Positions 8,802-21,699 are shown, numbered from the stretch's first letter. The stretch is 64,000 bases of DNA from Trichobilharzia regenti (GCA_944472135.2 OX235270.1:82779168-82843167); one strand, 5' to 3'. Numbers and translations: made by a program. Notes: generated from the letters alone by a model not told the origin.

Positions 8802-11012
8802 ATGGGACTCAAACCTGATGAGTTGATAATCCAGGGGAAAAGAGAACTGGTGTGTGGGAACATCATCAAAGCGGTCGAAAGCTTTGAAAAAGCGTGCGAG
8901 GTTCTGTAAGTTCTAGTTTAACATCAATATTTTCAGATCTCTTACGTTAGGTGATTTACACGAAAAGCTTGCCACTCCAAATTTGCTTTATGGTACTGCT
9001 CTCCTCGAATTATCGCGAATGGAAAGCAGTGTTATTGGCAATGCACTGGATGGAAGTTAGTTATAATTAATTTTCTATTTTCCTTAGTACCTGATGTCGG
9101 TGATGACTCAGAATCAGATGATGAAGCCGTTGAACCTACAGCCCTAACAGGTACGACAGGTCCCCCATTGTTTAACTTTTGTAGCTGAGGAGAAGGATGA
9201 TCTATCCAATCAAGTAATAGATGCAATGGTGGAGGAACAGAAGCAGGAGGACCATGAGTCTGATGATTCGGAGACAAGTGACGAAAATGGTGAACTTAGT
9301 GCGACTGATAAGACCGCCGGGGAAAACTCACCAGTCGACACTGCTGCAGATGTGGAGGTTCCAGCTGAGGGTGATAAATCGGATGGAGAGGAGACTGAAA
9401 ATGGAGGTACGGAAATGCCTACATCTGATGATGGTGAAGAAGTGTCAAACCTCCAAATCGCTTGGGAAGTTATTGAAGTCGCAAAAAATATATTCTCACA
9501 AAAGAATGATGATGACAGCAAGTTAAGTGTAGCTGAATGTTTGGAGAAACTTGGTGAAATTAGTCGGGAGAAGGAGGATTATGATCAGGCGATAGAAGAC
9601 CTGAAGGTATGTTAAGTTATGTTAGCCTTGCTTAAAACAAATACCATGTATGTATGTATCAAAACAGTTTAGTAATAGTCACGGAATTTATGCGCTTTTC
9701 GACGGGAAAGTCGGAACACAGCAGAAAAAGATCAAAAGCCAAGGAGGAACCATACTGCTATGGAATGCGGGTTCTCATACCGAGTTATAAACCTGTATTC
9801 GACTCCCAGGAAAAAGTGATCTGCAACCTCAACTGATTCATTCAATAGAGCTTTAGACAAACATAATTTTCCTTGAAAAGAATTAACATAGGTTCCAGGC
9901 CTTCCATCAATCAACAAATATGAATATAAATAGAATATAAATATTCTATTACTAGGACATCATTCGAAGATATCTGCGCATTCTACTCAAAGTAGTGGTT
10001 ACAATTAAAATTCATACTCCCTGTTTATCTCGTCACCGAAGTATGAACCTGGTCGACTGAGAGTAGGTTACCTTCCTAACTTGTGTGCAAAAGACTAGAT
10101 AAGCATATCTGTAGTCGATGATGGTATTCAGAATTTCTTCCAGGCTTACGGCTGAGTTGTTTATGAAATTTAATTCATATTAGAAGTCAGAAATTTCGAA
10201 TATGACACAAGTACATTGGTGTGACTCAGCTACTAGTTGCTGTATTAAGTACTTGATATATGTACCATATACTCGACGGATTTGCTGCACACAGAATGCT
10301 CCCTGCACCAATAGTAACCTCACTTCAGCCTATTGATTATCTTTGATTTTTTTAAATGCCCAACTCGAACATGGGAAGGCTTAAAGATGTACGCATATGA
10401 GAGCATCTGTGAATGATTGAGATTGTCTTAGCGCAGCAATTTTTGTCTCGATTGTTTACCTGAGTTCTTTTTCACTTTAAGGAGTGCTTGCAAATCCGAT
10501 TGGGCGTTCTGGGCAAGTCAGATCGTTCTGTTGCAGAATGCTACTATCAACTAGCTGCAACCTACGCCGTTTCCGGAGACCTAGGTAACGCAAAGAGCTC
10601 TTTTGAAGAATCAGTTAACTGCCTTAAGAAGCTAGCGGAAGATATTAGAATAAAAATAGCACTAATCAAAGAAGATACTAAGGAAGAAGAAAGTTTACTA
10701 CAAACACACCTTAAAGAATTAGAGACTCTCATTTCGGATATCGAGAAGCGCTGCGCAGAAATCGAGGAAGATCGATTAGCTGGCAATGTGATTACTTCTG
10801 GACCAACCGTCGAACCATCTAACGGTGACGTTGAGCCGGCGGACGATATATCACACTTAGTAAGAAAGAAACGCCCTGTTGCCGCTACTGTTTCCGAAAA
10901 TTCTTCTGAAGTTCAAAATATTCAAACAGACGGACACAGTCATCCCGACCCAAAGAAACCAAAACTTACTGATAGCAATGGGGTAAAAATTCCTGCCGAA
11001 GAAGAAATCTAG
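8802..11012 (+). CDS. NASP: NASP-type SHNi-TPR histone chaperone, five exons
   Basis: Exons by GT-AG sites and continuous phase: 8802-8905, 8937-9055, 9088-9150, 9185-9606, 10482-11012, giving 412 residues. The first three introns are only 31, 32 and 34 bp; the fourth is 875 bp. NASP escorts linker histone and H3-H4 between cytoplasm and nucleus and protects the soluble histone pool. A first TPR lies at about 6-40, followed by a segment reading LYGTALLELSRMES and IGNALDG (about 53-74), diagnostic for NASP. An acidic Asp/Glu/Ser tract spans roughly 76-182 and interrupts the TPR array as in the family. The remaining TPRs are at about 184-290 (NLQIAWEVIEVAKNIF; AECLEKLGEIS; AECYYQLAATY), then a charged coiled-coil to about 345. 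Nuclear-localisation signals are RKKRP (364-368) and PKKPKL (393-398). The length is near that of somatic NASP/Hif1-type proteins. ATG 8802 gives the TPR at the expected position. Confidence 0.93.
9607..10481 (+). other. Fourth intron of the NASP-like gene (875 bp)
   Basis: Starts GTATGTTAAG directly after LKDL-type codons ending AAG and ends TTTTTCACTTTAAG before GAGTGCTTG. The two exons join in phase 0 in the middle of a TPR. Contents are AT-rich with no recognisable element. Confidence 0.85.
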
Positions 11013-11746
11013 GCGGTGAGTGTGTCCCACTACAACCAAAGATGCCTCGGGAACTGCATTTAACTTGCATAGATTTTTACAAAGCATTTATACTATTTTT
11101 TGACACAACATTCGTTATGAACTTTTTCGGTGAACTGAATTAAATACCTGGGAGTAATGTGTGTAGTTTGTTTTCCATTATACATACATGGCATATGTCA
11201 ATGAAAATATTTACCCTTGCGTATATTTTGTTTTCTGTGTCTAAAGCTATAGTCCTACTCGAATGTAGTCAATCTAATATACTGCGATGGTTGTCTAAAG
11301 CTACCTCGGTTTTAATCAGTAACAGCCTCGTACGTGCAGATTTTCTGAATCAGTCATGCGTATGATGACCGTGTCATATAAGAAACAATGAGCTCATAAT
11401 ATTTGGGGAGCACCCTACTGTGCTGCCTGTGGATGCAGAGATATCCATACTTCTACAAGAGTACTTCGAAATTTTCAACAGGAAACAGCTCGTATATATT
11501 GATTCGAATGGAGGTAGATTATAACCACCTCAAATTTCAACACAACCAGAAATACCGTTTGTGCATCCTCATTCAGGAACACCTATCTCCATGAGGTTGA
11601 CAAATATATTCACCCAGATAGTACCCATATTCACCTGAGTTCAATAAACTCATTCCACGTATTCATTCAGTATCCATCACCATAACCCATACATCTCACG
11701 ATCAGACTTCAGTACATCGAAATTTAAAAACCTTGCATATGGACAT
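11013..11746 (+). other. 3' flank of the NASP-like gene; candidate poly(A) signal at 11643
   Basis: No coding domain is visible. AATAAA occurs at 11643-11648, 631 bp after the stop, and is the clearest polyadenylation signal before the satellite array; the real 3' end is not known. Confidence 0.4.
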
Positions 11747-14700
11747 CACGCAGACATGTCGATCAGGAGGGGGAACAGGATGAGGAGAAATAATATGTGT
11801 GTTTGTGTGATGTCAGAGGATGTGGTGAGGATTTGTGATAACCGTGTAAAAAAGTCAGCCTGAGTACTTCTGATCATCCGTGTGAGTGGCACGAATGTCC
11901 AGTGTATATTACGTGTTGTCTGTGAAGCGAATTCTCGGTAGCTGTTAGTCACTTCCTCTGGATGGTTGAGAGACTTCTTGAAAATATCGACATGGGAGCG
12001 AGAAACCTGGATGTTCAGGGAGAGAGATAGTAGTATTTGAGAGGGAGGATAGAAGCTCGAATAACGATAACATGTTGGTGTAGCTGTATTTGTAGGTGAA
12101 GTAGTAGGTGTAGGTGTAGGAGGAGAAATCTTAGAAGGTGTATGTGTATTTGTATATTGAGAGACAATTGTCTGAGAATTTCTGCGAACCGTGTAAACGA
12201 ATCATCCTGAGTAGTTGTGATGATCGAAGCGAGTTGGTTGAAAGTCTTGTCTGTATTAGGTGGATGTCAGTGAGTATCCGCGAAAGCTGTCACTCTACCT
12301 GTTTAGTCTTCAAAGAAGTCCCCAATACATGGATATGGAGAAGACAAGGCTGCATATTGAGACGAAGCAGACATGTCGATCAGGAGGAGGAACAGGATGA
12401 GGAGAAATAATATGTGTGTTTGTGTGATGTCAGAGGATGTGGTGAGGATTTGTGATAACCGTGTAAAAAAGTCAGCCTGAGTACTTCTGATCATCCGTGT
12501 GAGTGGCACGAATGTCCAGTGTATATTATGTGTTGTCTGTGAAGCGAATTCTCGGTAGCTGTTAGTCACTTCCTCTGGATGGTTGAGAGACTTCTTGAAA
12601 ATATCGACATGGGAGCGAGAAACCTGGATGTTCAGGGAGAGAGATAGTAGTATTTGAGAGGGAGGATAGAAGCTAGAATAACGATAACATGTTGGTGTAG
12701 CTGTATTTGTAGGTGAAGTAGTAGGTGTAGGTGTAGGAGGAGAAATCTTAGAAGGTGTATGTGTATTTGTATATTGAGAGACAATTGTCTGAGAATTTCT
12801 GCGAACCGTGTAAACGAATCATCCTGAGTAGTTGTGATGATCGAAGCGAGTTGGTTGAAAGTCTTGTCTGTATTAGGTGGATGTCAGTGAGTATCCGCGA
12901 AAGCTGTCACTCTACCTGTTTAGTCTTCAAAGAAGTCCCCAATACATGGATATGGAGAAGACAAGGCTGCATATTGAGACGAAGCAGACATGTCGATCAG
13001 GAGGAGGAATAGGATGAGGAGAAATAATATGTGTGTTTGTGTGATGTCAGAGGATGTGGTGAGGATTTGTGATAACCGTGTAAAAAAGTCAGCCTGAGTA
13101 CTTCTGATCATCCGTGTGAGTGGCACGAATGTCCAGTGTATATTATGTGTTGTCTGTGAAGCGAATTCTCGGTAGCTGTTAGTCACTTCCTCTGGATGGT
13201 TGAGAGACTTCTTGAAAATATCGACATGGGAGCGAGAAACCTGGATGTTCAGGGAGAGAGATAGTAGTATTTGAGAGGGAGGATAGAAGCTCGAATAACG
13301 ATAACATGTTGGTGTAGCTGTATTTGTAGGTGAAGTAGTAGGTGTAGGTGTAGGAGGAGAAATCTTAGAAGGTGTATGTGTATTTGTATATTGAGAGACA
13401 ATTGTCTGAGAATTTCTGCGAACCGTGTAAACGAATCATCCTGAGTAGTTGTGATGATCGAAGCGAGTTGGTTGAAAGTCTTGTCTGTATTAGGTGGATG
13501 TCAGTGAGTATCCGCGAAAGCTGTCACTCTACCTGTTTAGTCTTCAAAGAAGTCCCCAATACATGGATATGGAGAAGACAAGGCTGCATATTGAGACGAA
13601 GCAGACATGTCGATCAGGAGGAGGAATAGGATGAGGAGAAATAATATGTGTGTTTGTGTGATGTCAGAGGATGTGGTGAGGATTTGTGATAACCGTGTAA
13701 AAAAGTCAGCCTGAGTACTTCTGATCATCCGTGTGAGTGGCACGAATGTCCAGTGTATATTACGTGTTGTCTGTGAAGCGAATTCTCGGTAGCTGTTAGT
13801 CACTTCCTCTGGATGGTTGAGAGACTTCTTGAAAATATCGACACGGGAGCGAGAAACCTGGATGTTCAGGGAGAGAGATAGTAGTATTTGAGAGGGAGGA
13901 TAGAAGCTAGAATAACGATAACATGTTGGTGTAGCTGTATTTGTAGGTGAAGTAGTAGGTGTAGGTGTAGGAGGAGAAATCTTAGAAGGTGTATGTGTAT
14001 TTGTATATTGAGAGACAATTGTCTGAGAATTTCTGCGAACCGTGTAAACGAATCATCCTGAGTAGTTGTGATGATCGAAGCGAGTTGGTTGAAAGTCTTG
14101 TCTGTATTAGGTGGATGTCAGTGAGTATCCGCGAAAGCTGTCACTCTACCTGTTTAGTCTTCAAAGAAGTCCCCAATACATGGATATGGAGAAGACAAGG
14201 CTGCATATTGAGACGAAGCAGACATGTCGATCAGGAGGAGGAACAGGATGAGGAGAAATAATATGTGTGTTTGTGTGATGTCAGAGGATGTGGTGAGGAT
14301 TTGTGATAACCGTGTAAAAAAGTCAGCCTGAGTACTTCTGATCATCCGTGTGAGTGGCACGAATGTCCAGTGTATATTATGTGTTGTCTGTGAAGCGAAT
14401 TCTCGGTAGCTGTTAGTCACTTCCTCTGGATGGTTGAGAGACTTCTTGAAAATATCGACATGGGAGCGAGAAACCTGGATGTTCAGGGAGAGAGATAGTA
14501 GTATTTGAGAGGGAGGATAGAAGCTCGAATAACGATAACATGTTGGTGTAGCTGTATTTGTAGGTGAAGTAGTAGGTGTAGGTGTAGGAGGAGAAATCTT
14601 AGAAGGTGTATGTGTATTTGTATATTGAGAGACAATTGTCTGAGAATTTCTGCGAACCGTGTAAACGAATCATCCTGAGTAGTTGTGATGATCGAAGCGA

Positions 14701-17700
14701 GTTGGTTGAAAGTCTTGTCTGTATTAGGTGGATGTCAGTGAGTATCCGCGAAAGCTGTCACTCTACCTGTTTAGTCTTCAAAGAAGTCCCCAATACATGG
14801 ATATGGAGAAGACAAGGCTGCATATTGAGACGAAGCAGACATGTCGATCAGGAGGAGGAATAGGATGAGGAGAAATAATATGTGTGTTTGTGTGATGTCA
14901 GAGGATGTGGTGAGGATTTGTGATAACCGTGTAAAAAAGTCAGCCTGAGTACTTCTGATCATCCGTGTGAGTGGCACGAATGTCCAGTGTATATTATGTG
15001 TTGTCTGTGAAGCGAATTCTCGGTAGCTGTTAGTCACTTCCTCTGGATGGTTGAGAGACTTCTTGAAAATATCGACATGGGAGCGAGAAACCTGGATGTT
15101 CAGGGAGAGAGATAGTAGTATTTGAGAGGGAGGATAGAAGCTAGAATAACGATAACATGTTGGTGTAGCTGTATTTGTAGGTGAAGTAGTAGGTGTAGGT
15201 GTAGGAGGAGAAATCTTAGAAGGTGTATGTGTATTTGTATATTGAGAGACAATTGTCTGAGAATTTCTGCGAACCGTGTAAACGAATCATCCTGAGTAGT
15301 TGTGATGATCGAAGCGAGTTGGTTGAAAGTCTTGTCTGTATTAGGTGGATGTCAGTGAGTATCCGCGAAAGCTGTCACTCTACCTGTTTAGTCTTCAAAG
15401 AAGTCCCCAATACATGGATATGGAGAAGACAAGGCTGCATATTGAGACGAAGCAGACATGTCGATCAGGAGGAGGAATAGGATGAGGAGAAATAATATGT
15501 GTGTTTGTGTGATGTCAGAGGATGTGGTGAGGATTTGTGATAACCGTGTAAAAAAGTCAGCCTGAGTACTTCTGATCATCCGTGTGAGTGGCACGAATGT
15601 CCAGTGTATATTATGTGTTGTCTGTGAAGCGAATTCTCGGTAGCTGTTAGTCACTTCCTCTGGATGGTTGAGAGACTTCTTGAAAATATCGACATGGGAG
15701 CGAGAAACCTGGATGTTCAGGGAGAGAGATAGTAGTATTTGAGAGGGAGGATAGAAGCTAGAATAACGATAACATGTTGGTGTAGCTGTATTTGTAGGTG
15801 AAGTAGTAGGTGTAGGTGTAGGAGGAGAAATCTTAGAAGGTGTATGTGTATTTGTATATTGAGAGACAATTGTCTGAGAATTTCTGCGAACCGTGTAAAC
15901 GAATCATCCTGAGTAGTTGTGATGATCGAAGCGAGTTGGTTGAAAGTCTTGTCTGTATTAGGTGGATGTCAGTGAGTATCCGCGAAAGCTGTCACTCTAC
16001 CTGTTTAGTCTTCAAAGAAGTCCCCAATACATGGATATGGAGAAGACAAGGCTGCATATTGAGACGAAGCAGACATGTCGATCAGGAGGAGGAATAGGAT
16101 GAGGAGAAATAATATGTGTGTTTGTGTGATGTCAGAGGATGTGGTGAGGATTTGTGATAACCGTGTAAAAAAGTCAGCCTGAGTACTTCTGATCATCCGT
16201 GTGAGTGGCACGAATGTCCAGTGTATATTATGTGTTGTCTGTGAAGCGAATTCTCGGTAGCTGTTAGTCACTTCCTCTGGATGGTTGAGAGACTTCTTGA
16301 AAATATCGACATGGGAGCGAGAAACCTGGATGTTCAGGGAGAGAGATAGTAGTATTTGAGAGGGAGGATAGAAGCTAGAATAACGATAACATGTTGGTGT
16401 AGCTGTATTTGTAGGTGAAGTAGTAGGTGTAGGTGTAGGAGGAGAAATCTTAGAAGGTGTATGTGTATTTGTATATTGAGAGACAATTGTCTGAGAATTT
16501 CTGCGAACCGTGTAAACGAATCATCCTGAGTAGTTGTGATGATCGAAGCGAGTTGGTTGAAAGTCTTGTCTGTATTAGGTGGATGTCAGTGAGTATCCGC
16601 GAAAGCTGTCACTCTACCTGTTTAGTCTTCAAAGAAGTCCCCAATACATGGATATGGAGAAGACAAGGCTGCATATTGAGACGAAGCAGACATGTCGATC
16701 AGGAGGAGGAATAGGATGAGGAGAAATAATATGTGTGTTTGTGTGATGTCAGAGGATGTGGTGAGGATTTGTGATAACCGTGTAAAAAAGTCAGCCTGAG
16801 TACTTCTGATCATCCGTGTGAGTGGCACGAATGTCCAGTGTATATTATGTGTTGTCTGTGAGGTGAATTCTCGGTAGCTGTTAGTCACTTCCTCTGGATG
16901 GTTGAGAGACTTCTTGAAAATATCGACATGGGAGCGAGAAACCTGGATGTTCAGGGAGAGAGATAGTAGTATTTGAGAGGGAGGATAGAAGCTAGAATAA
17001 CGATAACATGTTGGTGTAGCTGTATTTGTAGGTGAAGTAGTAGGTGTAGGTGTAGGAGGAGAAATCTTAGAAGGTGTATGTGTATTTGTATATTGAGAGA
17101 CAATTGTCTGAGAATTTCTGAGAACCGTGTAAACGAATCATCCTGAGTAGTTGTGATGATCGAAGCGAGTTGGTTGAAAGTCTTGTCTGTATTAGGTGGA
17201 TGTCAGTGAGTATCCGCGAAAGCTGTCACTCTACCTGTTTAGTCTTCAAAGAAGTCCCCAATACATGGATATGGAGAAGACAAGGCTGCATATTGAGACG
17301 AAGCAGACATGTCGATCAGGAGGAGGAATAGGATGAGGAGAAATAATATGTGTGTTTGTGTGATGTCAGAGGATGTGGTGAGGATTTGTGATAACCGTGT
17401 AAAAAAGTCAGCCTGAGTACTTCTGATCATCCGTGTGAGTGGCACGAATGTCCAGTGTATATTATGTGTTGTCTGTGAAGCGAATTCTCGGTAGCTGTTA
17501 GTCACTTCCTCTGGATGGTTGAGAGACTTCTTGAAAATATCGACATGGGAGCGAGAAACCTGGATGTTCAGGGAGAGAGATAGTAGTATTTGAGAGGGAG
17601 GATAGAAGCTAGAATAACGATAACATGTTGGTGTAGCTGTATTTGTAGGTGAAGTAGTAGGTGTAGGTGTAGGAGGAGAAATCTTAGAAGGTGTATGTGT

Positions 17701-19445
17701 ATTTGTATATTGAGAGACAATTGTCTGAGAATTTCTGCGAACCGTGTAAACGAATCATCCTGAGTAGTTGTGATGATCGAAGCGAGTTGGTTGAAAGTCT
17801 TGTCTGTATTAGGTGGATGTCAGTGAGTATCCGCGAAAGCTGTCACTCTACCTGTTTAGTCTTCAAAGAAGTCCCCAATACATGGATATGGAGAAGACAA
17901 GGCTGCATATTGAGACGAAGCAGACATGTCGATCAGGAGGAGGAATAGGATGAGGAGAAATAATATGTGTGTTTGTGTGATGTCAGAGGATGTGGTGAGG
18001 ATTTGTGATAACCGTGTAAAAAAGTCAGCCTGAGTACTTCTGATCATCCGTGTGAGTGGCACGAATGTCCAGTGTATATTATGTGTTGTCTGTGAAGCGA
18101 ATTCTCGGTAGCTGTTAGTCACTTCCTCTGGATGGTTGAGAGACTTCTTGAAAATATCGACATGGGAGCGAGAAACCTGGATGTTCAGGGAGAGAGATAG
18201 TAGTATTTGAGAGGGAGGATAGAAGCTAGAATAACGATAACATGTTGGTGTAGCTGTATTTGTAGGTGAAGTAGTAGGTGTAGGTGTAGGAGGAGAAATC
18301 TTAGAAGGTGTATGTGTATTTGTATATTGAGAGACAATTGTCTGAGAATTTCTGAGAACCGTGTAAACGAATCATCCTGAGTAGTTGTGATGATCGAAGC
18401 GAGTTGGTTGAAAGTCTTGTCTGTATTAGGTGGATGTCAGTGAGTATCCGCGAAAGCTGTCACTCTACCTGTTTAGTCTTCAAAGAAGTCCCCAATACAT
18501 GGATATGGAGAAGACAAGGCTGCATATTGAGACGAAGCAGACATGTCGATCAGGAGGAGGAATAGGATGAGGAGAAATAATATGTGTGTTTGTGTGATGT
18601 CAGAGGATGTGGTGAGGATTTGTGATAACCGTGTAAAAAAGTCAGCCTGAGTACTTCTGATCATCCGTGTGAGTGGCACGAATGTCCAGTGTATATTATG
18701 TGTTGTCTGTGAAGCGAATTCTCGGTAGCTGTTAGTCACTTCCTCTGGATGGTTGAGAGACTTCTTGAAAATATCGACATGGGAGCGAGAAACCTGGATG
18801 TTCAGGGAGAGAGATAGTAGTATTTGAGAGGGAGGATAGAAGCTAGAATAACGATAACATGTTGGTGTAGCTGTATTTGTAGGTGAAGTAGTAGGTGTAG
18901 GTGTAGGAGGAGAAATCTTAGAAGGTGTATGTGTATTTGTATATTGAGAGACAATTGTCTGAGAATTTCTGCGAACCGTGTAAACGAATCATCCTGAGTA
19001 GTTGTGATGATCGAAGCGAGTTGGTTGAAAGTCTTGTCTGTATTAGGTGGATGTCAGTGAGTATCCGCGAAAGCTGTCACTCTACCTGTTTAGTCTTCAA
19101 AGAAGTCCCCAATACATGGATATGGAGAAGACAAGGCTGCATATTGAGACGAAGCAGACATGTCGATCAGGAGGAGGAATAGGATGAGGAGAAATAATAT
19201 GTGTGTTTGTGTGATGTCAGAGGATGTGGTGAGGATTTGTGATAACCGTGTAAAAAAGTCAGCCTGAGTACTTCTGATCATCCGTGTGAGTGGCACGAAT
19301 GTCCAGTGTATATTACGTGTTGTCTGTGAAGCGAATTCTCGGTAGCTGTTAGTCACTTCCTCTGGATGGTTGAGAGACTTCTTGAAAATATCGACATGGG
19401 AGCGAGAAACCTGGATGTTCATGGAGAAATATAGTATTATTTAGT
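11747..19445. repeat. 617-bp tandem repeat array (megasatellite), about 12.5 copies
   Basis: The sequence starting GCAGACATGTCGATCAGG recurs every 617 bp (for example 12367, 12984, 13601 and so on), with under about 1% differences between copies. The array starts 735 bp after the NASP-like stop codon and decays at 19420-19445 within a copy. Each unit contains two diverged halves with the anchors CCGTGTAAACGAATC and CCGTGTAAAAAAGTC, 270 and 347 bp apart alternately, so the unit is an ancient dimer. It also carries a short GTGTAGGTGTAGG-rich subrepeat. Because 617 is not a multiple of three no frame runs through successive units. The minus strand of each unit has one stop-free run of about 171 codons. 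Confidence 0.97.
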
Positions 19446-19470
19446 TTGTTGTTCCTTTGTTGTTATTTCA

Positions 19471-19715
19471 TCATGAACTGACTTTGTTAGAGAATCATTA
19501 GAAAACCTTGGAGTACTGGACAACTTTTACGTCCTACTTTTCGGCTCTTTATCTGTACGCACCCACTGGGACTCGAAACCAGGACCTTCCGGTTACAAGA
19601 CGAGCTAGGTCGTATACCATTCAGCCACTGGCCCCCAATTCACTGGCCAGCCCAAGAATTCTAACTTCTGCCAATTCACGTATAGCGCAACCGCTAGCCA
19701 ATGTCTTCGGCGAGT
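19471..19715 (-). repeat. tRNA-derived SINE, family B
   Basis: Read on the minus strand, a tRNA-like head with an A box near CAGTGGCTGAATGGTATACG and a B box GGTTTCGAGTCCC (about 19567-19580) is followed by a body ending in TCATGATGA. The same body appears at 20136, 24980, 33632 and 35336. It begins only about 26 bp after the 617-bp array ends. Confidence 0.7.
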
Positions 19716-20135
19716 GTTTGTCCTCACACCCAACCTGTTGTACCCTATTGTTCACGACTTCTTACTAGAGCCGCAGGTAACTACCTACTTGAATATGTCA
19801 AGTCGCTAGTGAGCATCTCATTGATATTTGTCGACGTGCTTAGAATTTCTTAGTCTTGACATTGCTAAGCTACTTAAGAGTAGGTGGAACAATTTAATCT
19901 AAAAATCCATAAGAAATGCGGTGTATTTCTTAAAAACATTTAAGAGGACCATTTATCATGAACTAAAAATAACTGTGTAACAGGAAAGGTCAAAATACGT
20001 TTCTGTTTTTAAAAGAGACGGTAGGATAATTTTCGAGAACTGGTTGGAACTTACCATAAAATAGTATGAATAATCAACCTAAGACAGCTAATTTAATATA
20101 GTTTTGGTTTGTAAGGGTTGGTCATGTTTTTACGA

Positions 20136-20385
20136 GTTGATCACGGATTAATATCAGTTAGAGAACCACTGAAAACCAGCATTGGAGTACTGGACAACTG
20201 CTGTTCCATCCTATTCTGGGAATCATCGGCAGTACGTATCCACTGGGATTCGAACCCAGGACCTTCCGGTCACAAGGAAAGCTCGTATACCATTCAACCA
20301 CTGGGACCCGATTCAATGGCTCATGAATTCTAACTTCCACCAATTCGTGATTTAGCGCAACCTTAGCCATTGTCGTTGGTGGACA
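20136..20385 (-). repeat. tRNA-derived SINE, family B
   Basis: Minus-strand tRNA-like head (CCCAGTGGTTGAATGG, B box GGGTTCGAATCCC at about 20246-20258) and body shared with the copy at 19471. The B box is a perfect RNA polymerase III consensus, so this is one of the better preserved copies. A typical short flank (TCATGAATTCTAACTTC) follows on the plus strand as in the other copies. Confidence 0.75.
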
Positions 20386-20653
20386 AAAATTGACCACTGA
20401 ATGTCTAAACTAATCAATTAATGAATTACATCGGACTTTTTATGTCATTACCGACCACTACACAGGAAAAACCCAGTAAAACTTGTTTAAGCAAGACGTT
20501 TGTCCTGTACGATGAACAGCTTTATGACTGTGATTTCAACACAACTTTGGCAGTGAATTAATGCAGCTCTTCTTGAAACTAATGGAAACAAAACACGTGG
20601 TTCGTCGAAGAGGATCTTTTCGACAAATTCATTTCCCCCTTTAGCCGTTTAAT

Positions 20654-20855
20654 AGCGTCGGTGGCACAGTGGTTAGGACTCTCGCCGACCATGCACATGG
20701 TCGGGTTTGGAGCCCACGCCGACGCACACCTGATATCTATGGTCGGTTTGCGAATTTCGGGCTACCGATACCCACGCTGAAAATTCCACACTTGTACCAA
20801 AAATACGGTGTGGAATCAAGCCGTAATCAAAAAAGAAAAATTAAAAAAAAATAAC
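20654..20855 (+). repeat. tRNA-derived SINE, family A
   Basis: The head reads GCGTCGGTGGCACAGTGG (A-box-like) with a decayed B box near 20703. The body TGAAAATTCCACACTTGTACC ... TGTGGAATCAAGC and an A-rich end match the copy at 24265. Transcription would be by RNA polymerase III if active; the B box is damaged here. Confidence 0.72.
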
Positions 20856-21296
20856 AATTTTTCTCACCAGAAAGGATAGTAACAAGAGTGTTGAGTTGCC
20901 ACAAACATAGTTGTAATGATAGTCGGTGCATAAAAGCAGTTGAATGAGTGCATTAGAGTTGCATAATAAAATCAATATTTTAATGGCCAATGAGTTGTAA
21001 TCAGAATGCACATAGAGACGAAGGAAAATACGAATCATGTATGAGTTCTAAAGAAACACTAGAGTTAGAAAGGGTTAGAAAAACAAGCAAATAAAAATCA
21101 AGTCAGAAGAAATCAACAAGGTTGTTACCATGACAGTAGAAATGGTTGAATAACTTTCGTTAGCATGCATATTTCAGGTTATTTTTTAAAAGAAAACTGA
21201 ATGTCTTTTGTTTGCCAGAGATAGGTATATTAGCTAAACTACGTGTTTTGTCTTCTTGAAACTTGCAATTCTTTACTTTGGTATTTAGCAATAGGA
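20856..21296. other. Intergenic, no gene or known element recognised
   Basis: AT-rich sequence with no long open frame on either strand and no repeat that I could match elsewhere in the window. Confidence 0.4.
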
Positions 21297-21520
21297 AATG
21301 GCTCATGAATTCTAACTTCTACCAACTCATGATTTAGCGCGACCACAATCATTCGTCGTCGGTGGGACGTCCATCCACACACGTGACATCTAATTGGACC
21401 TCACTGGCGTACTGCCGATGATTCCCAAACTAGAATGAAACAGCAGCTATCCAGTACTCCCTGGTTTTCAGTAGTTCTCTAACTGATATCACTCCGTGAT
21501 CAACTCGTAAAAACAGCTAA
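21297..21520. repeat. Rearranged SINE-B fragment with internal change of orientation
   Basis: The left part (GGCTCATGAATTCTAACTTC ... GATTTAGCGCGACC) has the same orientation as the flank of the 20136 copy, whereas the right part (GTACTGCCGATGATTCCC ... CTCTAACTGATATCACTCCG) is the reverse complement of the body of that copy. The tRNA-like head between them is lost. Confidence 0.6.
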
Positions 21521-21699
21521 TTTAGACAGATCATGGAAAATATCCATCAGAATATTACAGAGTAAACAAGAAGTTCAGCTAAGTTATTTTCTAGATGAAA
21601 GTATAGCAACAGTGACAGAATAAGAAGAAACATTTTTTTGAATGCAAAGTACTGAACAGATAAAAATCAACATGGTTCTTGAAACTCTAAGATAATGAC

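Noticed and set aside
12138..19182. Repeated plus-strand frames of about 85-90 codons in each 617-bp unit as a gene family
   Set aside because: They only reflect the satellite periodicity; the codons change meaning with single-base variants (TGC to TGA at about 17120 and 18354) and show no domain.
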